A DNA stretch of 64,000 bases. Origin: Oceanibium sediminis (GTDB taxonomy: Bacteria; Pseudomonadota; Alphaproteobacteria; Rhodobacterales; Rhodobacteraceae). The notes under the pieces were generated by a model. It had not been told where the DNA came from and made no database searches. It worked only from the letters and a program-made list of their open reading frames with translations. This document shows, piece after piece, positions 48,771-57,087 of this stretch. Positions within the stretch are counted from its first letter, which is position 1. The number at the start of each line of letters is the position of its first letter. The DNA is taken from positions 248,001 through 312,000 of the forward strand of contig NZ_QGNX01000005.1 in NCBI RefSeq assembly GCF_003265325.1, given 5' to 3'. The position numbers were made by a program, and so were the translations under genes.

Positions 48771-50915
48771 TCAGTCCTCGGTGGTTGTTTCTGCGTTTGC
48801 AAGGTTTTCGACGACGTCCTCGATCACCTTGGCGGCAGAGGCGCGGGCGCGGGGCTTGCGCACGCGCTTGGGCTTTTCCGCCGGGGCCAGTTCAGGCGTC
48901 TCACTTGCCGTCGCCTCGGCCGGGGCCGCGGGCGCCGGGCTTTCGGCGGGCTTTTCCGCGGGGGCGTCGCTTGAGGCGTCACCTTCTGCGGGCGCGGCGT
49001 CGGCCTTGGGGGCGTCTGCTTCCGCGTCGGCTTTTGCCGCCTTGGCCTTGGTGGCGCGGGGCTTGCGGGTCCGGGGCTTGGCCTTCTTGGCTTCCGGGGC
49101 GGGGGTTTCATCCGCCTCGGGGGCTTTCGCCGCCTCTTGCGTCACATCCTCAGCCGAGGGGGGGGTGTCTGCCTCAGCTTTGGGCTCAGACTCAGCTTCA
49201 ACCTTGGGCTCAGCCTCAGTCTCGGCCACCGTTTCGGGGGTGGCTTCGGGCTGCGGTGCGTCCTCGGTCTTCTTCTTGCGCCGGCTGCGGGTCTTCTTCG
49301 GCTTTGGCGTTTCCTCTGCCGGGGTCGCCTCGGGAGTGTCGATCTCAGTGACCGCGTCTTCCTCCTCCGGCTCTTCCTCTTCCTCGTACTGGGACTTGGC
49401 GCGGCTGGCCGCCGCCTGTTCAAGCGAGGGACGCAGATCGCGGGTCAGGAAGGCGGGCACATGATCGCCCATGCCGACGACGCCACCGCGCCCGCCACCG
49501 CCACCACCGCCGGAGCGGCCACGGCCACGCCCGCCGCTGCGAGAGGTGTCGCGCTGATCCCTACGGCTGCCCGAGTCGGGCTGACGCTCGGGCTCGGCGG
49601 GTTGGGGTGCGGGGGCGGCTTCGGGCTGTTGCGCCTCGGCTGCCTGGTCCGCGCCTGCCTGCTGCTCCTCCGGCTTGCCCTTGGAGGACGAGCGGCTGCG
49701 CGAGCGGGAGCGTTTGGGCTTGTCGCCCTGGTCACTGTCCTCGACCTCGGGCGCGGCGGCGGTGTTGCCAAGCGGGCTCGGGATCACGGGAATCGTCTTG
49801 CCGACCAGCTCCTCGATCTTTTCGAGGTACTTGTCGTCCGCGGGCAGCGCGAGCGAGATCGCCTTGCCCGAGCGTCCGGCCCGCCCGGTTCGACCGATGC
49901 GGTGGACGTAATCCTCGGAATGGATCGGGATGTCGAAGTTGAACACATGGCTCACGGCCGGGATGTCCAGGCCCCGCGCGGCCACGTCGGAGGCGATGAG
50001 CAGGCGCAACTCGTTGTTGCGGAAGCCGTCCAGCGTGCGCGTGCGCACCGACTGGTCCAGGTCGCCATGGATCGGACCGGCGTCATAGCCGTGCTTCTTC
50101 AGCGACTTGGCGACCACGTCCACGTCCCGCTTGCGGTTGCAGAAGATGATGCCGTTGGTCAGCTTGTCGCCCTCGGCGTCGATCAGGCGGCGCAGGACCT
50201 CGCGCTTTTCGCTGTCGGAGCGGTCCCGGCGCGAGGGGCGGTGCTTGCAGACCACCTGCTCGATGGTTTCCGCCGTGGTCGCCTGGCGGGCGACTTCCAC
50301 CCGCACGGGGTTGGACAGGAATTCATTGGTGATGCGCGTGATTTCCGGCGCCATGGTGGCGGAATAGAACATCGTCTGGCGCGTGAAGGGGGTCAGCTTG
50401 AAGATCCGCTCGATATCCGGGATGAAGCCCATGTCGAGCATCCGGTCGGCCTCGTCCACGACCATGATCTCGATACCCGTAAGCATCAGCTTGCCACGCT
50501 CGAAATGGTCGAGCAGGCGCCCCGGGGTGGCGATCAGCACGTCCACGCCGCGATCGATCAGCTTGTCCTGGTCCTTGAAGCTGACGCCGCCGATCAGCAG
50601 CGCCATGTTCAGCTTCATGTGCTTGGAATAGGTTTCGAAGTTCTCGGCCACCTGCGCGGCGAGTTCGCGCGTGGGCGCCAGCACCAGCGTGCGCGGCATC
50701 CGGGCGCGGGCGCGGCCCTTGGCCAGCAGCGTCAGCATCGGCAGCGTGAAGGACGCCGTCTTGCCGGTGCCGGTCTGCGCGATGCCAAGCACGTCACGGC
50801 CCTGAAGCGCGTGGGGAATGGCCTGTTCCTGGATTGGGGTAGGGGATTCATATCCCGCCTCGCTGATGGCTTTCAGCACGCGGGGGTCGAGATCAAGCTC
50901 GGAAAAAGTCGTCAT
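48771..50915 (-). CDS. rhlE: DEAD-box RNA helicase with long low-complexity tail
   Basis: ATP-dependent RNA helicase. The core (residues 1 to about 375) has the Q motif region, AQTGTGKTASF, PTRELAAQ, VDEADRMLDMGF, SAT, and HRIGRTGRAGR. Residues after about 385 form a tail of some 330 residues made mostly of Ala, Glu, Lys, Pro and Thr, with an Arg/Ser stretch (KRSRSRSRSSS), a Gly/Arg stretch (GGRGRGRSGGGGGGGR) and acidic/Lys-Pro repeats. The tail is likely disordered and RNA-binding or phase-separating; that part is inference. RhlE-type is the best match. Confidence 0.92.
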   Translation of the reverse strand: MTTFSELDLDPRVLKAISEAGYESPTPIQEQAIPHALQGRDVLGIAQTGTGKTASFTLPMLTLLAKGRARARMPRTLVLAPTRELAAQVAENFETYSKHMKLNMALLIGGVSFKDQDKLIDRGVDVLIATPGRLLDHFERGKLMLTGIEIMVVDEADRMLDMGFIPDIERIFKLTPFTRQTMFYSATMAPEITRITNEFLSNPVRVEVARQATTAETIEQVVCKHRPSRRDRSDSEKREVLRRLIDAEGDKLTNGIIFCNRKRDVDVVAKSLKKHGYDAGPIHGDLDQSVRTRTLDGFRNNELRLLIASDVAARGLDIPAVSHVFNFDIPIHSEDYVHRIGRTGRAGRSGKAISLALPADDKYLEKIEELVGKTIPVIPSPLGNTAAAPEVEDSDQGDKPKRSRSRSRSSSKGKPEEQQAGADQAAEAQQPEAAPAPQPAEPERQPDSGSRRDQRDTSRSGGRGRGRSGGGGGGGRGGVVGMGDHVPAFLTRDLRPSLEQAAASRAKSQYEEEEEPEEEDAVTEIDTPEATPAEETPKPKKTRSRRKKKTEDAPQPEATPETVAETEAEPKVEAESEPKAEADTPPSAEDVTQEAAKAPEADETPAPEAKKAKPRTRKPRATKAKAAKADAEADAPKADAAPAEGDASSDAPAEKPAESPAPAAPAEATASETPELAPAEKPKRVRKPRARASAAKVIEDVVENLANAETTTED

Positions 50916-51125
50916 ATGGGCTCTCTGCCTTGTTGCGGCGTTCTGGGCCGCAAAGGTCAGCGCGGCCGGGCCCCCGTATTGGGGCCGCTCGTTTCTGTCG
51001 TTTTGTTAGTGCATTGCACCATGAGCGTCAATTGCCGCGTGCGATGTCTGCGCCCGGATGCCACATCCGGGCCGGTTGGACGCGGCGTTTGCGCGGCGCT
51101 ATACGTGGGGCGGAACAGATAGACA

Positions 51126-51926
51126 GTGAGCGTGATGGACGTCGTTACACCCAAGGCCCTTCGGGGCGTCGCCAGTCTGAAGGTGGGCGCGGTGCGCCAC
51201 TGGACGGACAAGACCTTTTCCTTCACCTGTGAGCGCCCGGCGAGTTTCCGGTTCCGCTCAGGCGAATTCGTGATGATCGGGCTGCTGGACGGGGAAAAGC
51301 CGCTGCTGCGTGCGTATTCCATTGCCTCGCCCAGTTGGGACGACACGCTGGAGTTCTACTCCATCAAGGTCCAGGACGGGCCGCTGACGTCGCGCTTGCA
51401 GCATCTCGAGGCGGGCGATCATATCCTGATGCGCCCCAAGCCCGTGGGCACGCTGGTGCATGACGCGCTGCTGCCGGGAAAGCGGTTGTTCCTGTTTTCC
51501 ACCGGCACCGGGATCGCGCCCTTCGCCAGCGTGATCCGCGACCCCGAGACCTATGAGAAATTCGACCAGGTGATCCTGACCCACACCTGCCGCGAGCGGG
51601 GCGAGCTGGATTACGGCCTGGAGCTGGTGGCGGGGATTCGCAGCAACGAGTTGTTGTCGGAGATCGTGGGCGACAAGCTGACCCACATCCCCACCACCAC
51701 GCGCGAGAAAAGTGCCCAGATGGGCCGCATGACCGACTGGATTCGCGACGGTCGGCTGGCGGCGGCCACCGGCGGCCCGCTGAACCCGGAGACGGACCGC
51801 GTGATGATCTGCGGATCGATGGACATGCTCCAGGACCACAAGGCCCTTTGCGACGCGGCGGGCATGACCGAGGGCGCGAACTCCGAGCCCGGTCATTTCG
51901 TGATCGAAAAGGCTTTCGTGGACTGA
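51126..51926 (+). CDS. fpr: Ferredoxin-NADP reductase
   Basis: FAD enzyme moving electrons between NADPH and ferredoxin or flavodoxin. The 266 residues have the FAD motif RAYSIASP (near 62-69), the NADP loop STGTGIAPFASV, and CGSMDML. The protein ends in a Val-Asp tail after FVIEKAFVD, as in the Rhodobacter-type bacterial subclass. The start could be GTG 51126 or ATG 51135; neither has a strong ribosome site. It is divergent from the helicase across about 210 bases. Confidence 0.92.
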   Translation: MSVMDVVTPKALRGVASLKVGAVRHWTDKTFSFTCERPASFRFRSGEFVMIGLLDGEKPLLRAYSIASPSWDDTLEFYSIKVQDGPLTSRLQHLEAGDHILMRPKPVGTLVHDALLPGKRLFLFSTGTGIAPFASVIRDPETYEKFDQVILTHTCRERGELDYGLELVAGIRSNELLSEIVGDKLTHIPTTTREKSAQMGRMTDWIRDGRLAAATGGPLNPETDRVMICGSMDMLQDHKALCDAAGMTEGANSEPGHFVIEKAFVD

Positions 51927-51973
51927 TCTGGCGCTTTGGCGTTTCGGAGGCGCGGCTCTTCCGGGCGGGCCGG

Positions 51974-53011
51974 TCAGGCGAAGAACTCGTAGGTGTCCTC
52001 GGAATAGTCCTGAAGATAGACCTTCGCCCGGTCGATCTCGTCCAGGCCGACGCCCCTGATGATCACCCGCTCGTCATAGCTGCGCCCCGCGCTGTCGGTG
52101 CCGGTGCGAATGATCACCGCGTCACCCGCGGCGTTTTCGCGGAAGCGGTGCAGCACGCCATCCTCTGTGAAATTGGCCAGCGTGGACAGGTCGCCCGCGC
52201 CGAACATGTCCGCCAGGCTGGTGCGGACCGGCGCGTCGCCGAAGGTCATCGTGTCGTCGATGCTGGCGAAGATCAGCTCGTCCTCGCCGCTGATGAAGTC
52301 GCGGATCACGCCGCGCGCTGCCTCGGCAGGGGCAGGGCGGATGGCGTTGAAATCCCAGAATCCGTTGTCGAAGATGAAGTCGTCGTTGCCGTTGCCGCCG
52401 AACAGCCGTGCGGTGCCGAACTCGAGCACGATGGTGTCGTTGCCGTTCTGGCCCTTCACGGTCGCGACATTGACCGCGGCTTTCAGGATATCGCGCCCGC
52501 CGCCGCCAAAGGCGAAGTTGCGCTCATCGCCGTCGAACTGGGGCAGCAGGTATTCCAGCTCGATCTTGTCCGAGCCGCCGCGTCCGAGGAAACGGCCCTC
52601 TCCGATCATCTCCTCGCGGAAGCCGAAGCCCACGATCACGTTGCCAACGTCGTAGCTGATGTAATCGGGGTTGTTCCCGGCGAGCCCCTCGATCGCCGCT
52701 TCGAGGTCATAGCCGCCGGTAATGTCGAGGATGCTGGCCATGGAGAACTGGTAGACGATCTGCGGGCCCGATCCGGGCGCGATGTCATCGTCGATCAGCG
52801 TGAATACGGTGGTGCCGAGCAAGTAATCGGTCGTCACCTCAAGCGTCAGGGAGCTGTCGCCGCCGTAGGAGGCATATGTCGTCGTGTTGCCAACCAGTTG
52901 CTGGAACAGGTACAGGTCCTGGCTGCTGGTCACATCGCCCGAAGTCAGCGCGTCGATGGTGATGAGTTCGATGCGGAATTCAGAGGGATAGTTGAACGTA
53001 AACAGCGACAT
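51974..53011 (-). CDS. RTX-like calcium-binding protein
   Basis: Acidic 345-residue protein without a Sec signal. The central part has degenerate calcium-binding nonapeptide repeats: GGGGRDILKA, GQNGNDTIV and GGNGNDDFIF, followed by FDNGFWDFNAIRP and DFISGEDELIF, as in C-terminal RTX modules. The C-terminus ends in acidic-aromatic residues (EDTYEFFA), fitting a type I secretion signal. The N-terminal half is beta-rich and unknown. No type I transporter is nearby, so it would use one encoded elsewhere. Confidence 0.75.
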   Translation of the reverse strand: MSLFTFNYPSEFRIELITIDALTSGDVTSSQDLYLFQQLVGNTTTYASYGGDSSLTLEVTTDYLLGTTVFTLIDDDIAPGSGPQIVYQFSMASILDITGGYDLEAAIEGLAGNNPDYISYDVGNVIVGFGFREEMIGEGRFLGRGGSDKIELEYLLPQFDGDERNFAFGGGGRDILKAAVNVATVKGQNGNDTIVLEFGTARLFGGNGNDDFIFDNGFWDFNAIRPAPAEAARGVIRDFISGEDELIFASIDDTMTFGDAPVRTSLADMFGAGDLSTLANFTEDGVLHRFRENAAGDAVIIRTGTDSAGRSYDERVIIRGVGLDEIDRAKVYLQDYSEDTYEFFA

Positions 53012-53075
53012 GGTGTGATTCCTCTACATATGAAGAAGAGGCTAACACGAATTTGGGACGGAAAGATGGCCCGCG

Positions 53076-53489
53076 TCAGCCGTCGGCAGGGGGCTGGGGC
53101 GCCCCCTTTTCCATGTCGGGGCCGGGGGCGCGGGCGGCGAGGACACGTGCCCAGGTGGGCTGGTCGATGTCCGACGCCCAGACGCCGCTGAGCAGGTAGC
53201 GCATCCGGGCCGAGCGGGCGGCGGTGTCCTCGATGCGTGCGATCACCGCGGGGCCGTGCAGGTTCAGCAGGTCTTCCAGAAACCCGGCGGCGATGGCGCC
53301 GGCCTGTTGCTGCGTCTGCGCCACCTTGGCCGCCGTAAGCACGAAGCGCCAGCCTAGCTCGGGGCTGGCCTCGACCAGGGCCGTAGCGCAGTCAGAGGCC
53401 CAAAGCCCTGGAATCTCGGCATCGCCGGGAGAGGCGGCAAGCGCGTCGGAAAAAGCCAGGTAGGTGCGGGCGACATGCTCCAGGTCCAG
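53076..53489 (-). CDS. DUF6869-like protein without a standard start codon
   Basis: The frame is open from just after the prfC stop down to 53076 and encodes a helical protein. The part ending with ARTYLAFSDALAA, LWASDCATALVEASPELGW and LEDLLNLHGPAVIARIE resembles DUF6869 throughout. No ATG, GTG or TTG occurs in frame before the GTG at 53342, which lies in the middle of the apparent domain. I therefore set the start at a CTG (53489), one of several possible, as a guess. It may use CTG, be translationally coupled to prfC, or be a 5'-damaged gene. The last residues are Pro/Gly-rich. Confidence 0.5.
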   Translation of the reverse strand: MDLEHVARTYLAFSDALAASPGDAEIPGLWASDCATALVEASPELGWRFVLTAAKVAQTQQQAGAIAAGFLEDLLNLHGPAVIARIEDTAARSARMRYLLSGVWASDIDQPTWARVLAARAPGPDMEKGAPQPPADG

Positions 53490-53559
53490 GTCCCGCCCGC
53501 GCCGGCAGGGGAAGTCGAGATCCCCGTGGTGCAGTCGGAACAGACCGGGAGCGGGTCGC

Positions 53560-55167
53560 TCACACCATCATTTCCTTCGTCGCGGTCAGCTTGATGTCGG
53601 GGTAATCCCGTTCCACGCGGTCGATATCCCATTGCAGGCGGGTCATGTAGACCGGGTCGCCGTCATGGTCGTTGGCCAGCTGGCCCTTGTTCGCCTTGAC
53701 GAAGGCATCCACCTTGTCCTGCGGGCCGGAGACCCAGCGCGCGGAGGTGTATTGCGTCGGCTCGAAGCGCACGGGAATGCCGTATTCCAGCTCGATCCGG
53801 CTGGCGAGCACCTCGAACTGAAGCTGGCCGACGACGCCCACGATCCAGCCCGAGCCGATGACGGGCTTGAACAGCTTGCTCGCGCCTTCCTCGGCGAACT
53901 GGGTCAGCGCCTTTTCCAGGTGCTTGGCCTTCATCGGGTCGGTGGCGCGCACCGATTGCAGCAGTTCGGGGGCGAAGCTGGGGATGCCGGCGAAGCGGAT
54001 CGACTCGCCCTCGGTCAGCGCGTCGCCGATCCTGAGCTGGCCGTGGTTCGGGATGCCGATGATATCGCCGGCCCAGGCGTCCTCGGCCAGTTCGCGTTCG
54101 TTGGCGAGGAACAGCACCGGGTTGGAGATCGCCATCGGCTTGCCCGCGCGAACGTGGGTCAGCTTCATGCCGCGCTTGAAATGCCCGGAGCAGAGCCGCA
54201 CGAAAGCCACGCGGTCGCGGTGCTTGGGGTCCATGTTGGCCTGCACCTTGAAGACGAAGCCGCTGACCTTGGCCTCGTCGGGGGAAACCTGGCGCTTGTC
54301 GGCGGGGCGCACCTGCGGCGCGGGGCCGAAATCGCCGATGCCGTTCATCAGTTCCTGCACCCCAAAGGAGTTGATCGCCGAGCCGAACCAGATCGGCGTC
54401 AGCGTGCCGTCAAGGAACGCCTGGCGGTCGAATTCGGGCAGCAGCTCGCGGGCCATCTCCACCTCTTCGCGCAGCTGTTCGAGCAGGTGGGCGGGGACGT
54501 GTTTCTCGATCTCCGGATCGTCGAGGCCGTTGATCTTGATACTCTCGGCCTTCTTGTTGCGATCCGACCGGTCCATCAGTTCCAGCCGGTCGTTCAGCAG
54601 GTCGTAGGCCCCGAGGAACTCGCGCCCCATGCCGATGGGCCAGCTTGCCGGGGTCACGTCGATCGCCAGGTTTTCCTGGATCTCGTCGATGATCTCGAAC
54701 ACCTCGCGGCTTTCACGGTCCATCTTGTTGCAGAAGGTCAGGATCGGCAGGTCACGCAGGCGGCAGACCTCGAACAGTTTCTGGGTCTGGCTTTCCACGC
54801 CTTTAGCGCCGTCGATCACCATGATCGCGGCGTCCACCGCCGTCAGGGTGCGGTAGGTGTCCTCGGAGAAGTCCGAGTGGCCCGGCGTGTCGACCAGGTT
54901 GAACCAGTAGTCGCGGAACTCGAAGCTCATGGCCGAGGCGGAGACCGAGATCCCCCGGTCCTTTTCCATCTGCATGAAGTCCGAGCGGGAGCGGCGCGCC
55001 TCGCCCTTGGCGCGGACCTGCCCGGCCATCTGGATCGCGCCACCGTAAAGCAGGAACTTCTCTGTCAGCGTGGTCTTGCCCGCATCCGGGTGCGAGATGA
55101 TGGCAAAGGTCCTCCTCCGGGCAATCTCCGGGGGCAGGGGGGCGGCGTTGTGGGTACGGTCAAGCAT
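53560..55167 (-). CDS. prfC: Peptide chain release factor 3
   Basis: Translational GTPase that recycles release factors 1 and 2 after termination. The 535 residues have the GTPase motifs [19 protein letters not shown] (in part [10 protein letters not shown]), DTPGHSDFSEDTYR and CNKMDRE, and the RF3-specific domains after residue 290. The length is standard. The DUF6869-like frame follows its stop at once. Confidence 0.96.
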   Translation of the reverse strand: MLDRTHNAAPLPPEIARRRTFAIISHPDAGKTTLTEKFLLYGGAIQMAGQVRAKGEARRSRSDFMQMEKDRGISVSASAMSFEFRDYWFNLVDTPGHSDFSEDTYRTLTAVDAAIMVIDGAKGVESQTQKLFEVCRLRDLPILTFCNKMDRESREVFEIIDEIQENLAIDVTPASWPIGMGREFLGAYDLLNDRLELMDRSDRNKKAESIKINGLDDPEIEKHVPAHLLEQLREEVEMARELLPEFDRQAFLDGTLTPIWFGSAINSFGVQELMNGIGDFGPAPQVRPADKRQVSPDEAKVSGFVFKVQANMDPKHRDRVAFVRLCSGHFKRGMKLTHVRAGKPMAISNPVLFLANERELAEDAWAGDIIGIPNHGQLRIGDALTEGESIRFAGIPSFAPELLQSVRATDPMKAKHLEKALTQFAEEGASKLFKPVIGSGWIVGVVGQLQFEVLASRIELEYGIPVRFEPTQYTSARWVSGPQDKVDAFVKANKGQLANDHDGDPVYMTRLQWDIDRVERDYPDIKLTATKEMMV

Positions 55168-55224
55168 GGGCGCGATATAGCGATGCAGCGCGGGAAGGGG
55201 AAGGGCGGACGTTCGGGCTTTGCG

Positions 55225-55251
55225 TGCGCGGAATCAAGGGGCGTCAGCCCC
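55225..55251 (+). repeat. 27-base direct repeat, copy 1
   Basis: Starts TGCGCGGAATCAAGG and ends with the small hairpin GGGGCGTCAGCCCC (5-base stem, GTCA loop). An identical copy lies 199 bases downstream at 55424-55450 in the same orientation. Confidence 0.8.
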
Positions 55252-55423
55252 GCCGCGCATCGCCGGCGCGCCCCCTCGCGCTGGCGATTGGGTGAGGTTG
55301 GGTGCGGAGGTGGGCGTTTTTCGGGAGGACGGGGATAAACTGCGTTGACCCGGCGTCGGATCGCCACCGCGCGCGCCGGTGATGCCCGGCTTATCTCCCG
55401 GTATGCCTGCCCTTCCTGCTCCA

Positions 55424-55450
55424 TGCGCGGAATCAAGGGGCGTCAGCCCC
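55424..55450 (+). repeat. 27-base direct repeat, copy 2
   Basis: Identical to the copy at 55225-55251, including the GGGGCGTCAGCCCC hairpin, and again followed by a C-rich CACCGCC/CGCCGCC-like stretch. The pair looks like a REP-type element rather than a chance match. Confidence 0.8.
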
Positions 55451-55520
55451 ACCGCCTCGACAGGCCGGGTTTGGCGGGCTACCTCTGCTGCTGTCCCTGA
55501 ACCAACCCGGGAGGTGCGCC

Positions 55521-56090
55521 TTGATCCGACGACAGTTCCTCTGCCTTGGGGCCGCGAGTCTCGCGGCCTGCACCATGCCTCCGCCACCGGGCACGCCGCC
55601 GGAACCGGGGCGGATCGCGGCGCTGTCCAAGGATATCGCGGCGCTGGACCCGGTCATCGACGGGGGCGAGGCCGCGCGGGCGGCGAATGTCGCCTTTCAC
55701 ACCACCTCGAGCCTGGCGGTGGCCTACCAGATCACCGATCCGCCGCTGATCCACAACACGAAGGTGAACCTCGGCCTGCGCCCGCGGGGGCTGTGCTGGC
55801 ACTGGGCGGACGACATGGAATCGGCGCTGGCGGCGGAAGGTTTCGACAGCCTGGCCCTGCACCGGGCGATCGCGAATGCGGACAACCCGTTTCGTATCGA
55901 GCACTCGACCGTGATCATCAGCGCCCGTGGCGCGACGATGTGGCAGGGGATCGTCCTGGATCCCTGGCGCAAGGGCGGTGTGCTGACCTTCGTGCCCACG
56001 GGCGCGGACCCGGATTATCGCTGGCAGGAACGCGACCTGGTGTTCGAGGCGAAGGCCCGCGCGCGGGCCCGCCGGGCGGGGCTCGGCTGA
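55521..56090 (+). CDS. Lipoprotein of unknown function
   Basis: Protein of 189 residues with a lipoprotein signal: RRQFLCLGAASLAACT, Cys17 after the lipobox LAAC. The RRQFL start also looks a little like a Tat twin-arginine signal. The mature part has conserved-looking segments VAYQITDPPLIHNTKVNLG, RGLCWHWADDM and IISARGATMWQGIVLDPWR, which suggest a compact globular domain. No family is recognised. It starts at TTG 55521 with GGGAGG upstream. It has its own intergenic region. Confidence 0.72.
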   Translation: MIRRQFLCLGAASLAACTMPPPPGTPPEPGRIAALSKDIAALDPVIDGGEAARAANVAFHTTSSLAVAYQITDPPLIHNTKVNLGLRPRGLCWHWADDMESALAAEGFDSLALHRAIANADNPFRIEHSTVIISARGATMWQGIVLDPWRKGGVLTFVPTGADPDYRWQERDLVFEAKARARARRAGLG

Positions 56091-56195
56091 GCTGACAGGC
56101 ACTGAGGGACCGGCGCGACTTGACAGTCGCCCCCTGGCAAGGTCCCTTCCCGGTGACGCCGCGCCTGTCGCGCCAATCGAAGAGTGGAGTATCTG

Positions 56196-56978
56196 ATGGA
56201 TCTTGGGATCGCCGGCCGGACGGCCATTGTTTGCGCCTCCTCCAAGGGGCTGGGGCTGGGGTGTGCACGGGCGCTGGCCGGGGCGGGTGTCGACCTGGTG
56301 ATGAACGCGCGGGGCGCGGACGCGCTCGAAGCGGCGGCGGAGGAGATCCGCGCGGGCTTCGGGGTGTCGGTCACCACCGTGGCGGGCGACATAACGGAGC
56401 CCCGGTCCCGCGCGGCACTGCTGGATGCGGTGGGCGGGCAGGTCGACATCCTGGTGAACAACGCCGGCGGGCCGCCCCCGGGCCTGTGGTCGGACTGGGA
56501 GCGCGAGGACTTCATCAAGGCGCTGGACGCGAACATGCTGACGCCGATCAGCCTGATGAAGGCGGTTCTGCCGGGCATGATCGCGCAGCGCTGGGGCCGC
56601 GTCATCAACATCACCAGCCAGTCGGTGAAGGCGCCGATCCCGCAACTGGGCCTATCCAACAGCGCCCGCGCTGGTCTGACCGGCTATGTCGCGGGAACCT
56701 CGCGCCAGGTGGCCGAGCACGGGGTGACGATCAACAACCTGCTGCCGGGGATCCACGCCACCGCCCGCGCCCAGAGCCTGGACGAGGCGGACAGCAGCGC
56801 GCAGGGTATCTCGATCCACGACGCCCGCAGCCGCCGGGAGGAGAAGATCCCCGCGCGCCGCTATGGCACGATCGACGAGTTCGGCGCGGCCTGCGCGTTC
56901 CTCGCCTCGACCCATGCGGGTTTCATCGTCGGCCAGAACATCCTGCTGGACGGCGGGGCGACGAACGCCACGATCTGA
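56196..56978 (+). CDS. SDR-family oxidoreductase with altered active site
   Basis: Short-chain dehydrogenase fold, 260 residues. The nucleotide motif CASSKGLG (residues 13-20) and NNAG (88-91) are intact, and Ser141 is present. The catalytic YxxxK is replaced: the aligned residues are Ser154 and Arg158 (SNSAR). Such variants form a known minor SDR group with uncertain chemistry. ATG 56196 follows GGAG; an upstream GTG at 56184 would include the ribosome site. It lies between a lipoprotein and an ABC ATPase gene, apparently as its own unit. Confidence 0.85.
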   Translation: MDLGIAGRTAIVCASSKGLGLGCARALAGAGVDLVMNARGADALEAAAEEIRAGFGVSVTTVAGDITEPRSRAALLDAVGGQVDILVNNAGGPPPGLWSDWEREDFIKALDANMLTPISLMKAVLPGMIAQRWGRVINITSQSVKAPIPQLGLSNSARAGLTGYVAGTSRQVAEHGVTINNLLPGIHATARAQSLDEADSSAQGISIHDARSRREEKIPARRYGTIDEFGAACAFLASTHAGFIVGQNILLDGGATNATI

Positions 56979-57087
56979 CAAGCCCTTGATCCCCGCCCCT
57001 TTTGCCCCGTCCCGCGCGATCAGGGTTGCGGGGCGGCTTCGGGATTGTTAAGTCCGCAATACCCGAGCAAAACCATCGGATGTTTCC

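Larger units (their letters stand above)
55168..55520. other. Intergenic region prfC / lipoprotein with two repeats
   Basis: About 350 bases upstream of prfC (minus) and of a lipoprotein gene (plus). It contains two copies of a 27-base repeat at 55225-55251 and 55424-55450. No gene is supported; short open frames here do not have ribosome sites or families. The promoters of both flanking genes should lie here. Confidence 0.55.

Noticed and set aside
49137-51122. 661-residue open frame on the plus strand
   Set aside because: Shadow of the DEAD-box helicase gene, which has clear motifs on the minus strand.
53354-53632. 92-residue minus-strand frame starting within prfC
   Set aside because: Pro/Arg/Ser/Thr-rich shadow of the DUF6869-like frame and of the prfC end; composition not protein-like.
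53464-55338. 624-residue open frame on the plus strand
   Set aside because: Shadow of prfC.
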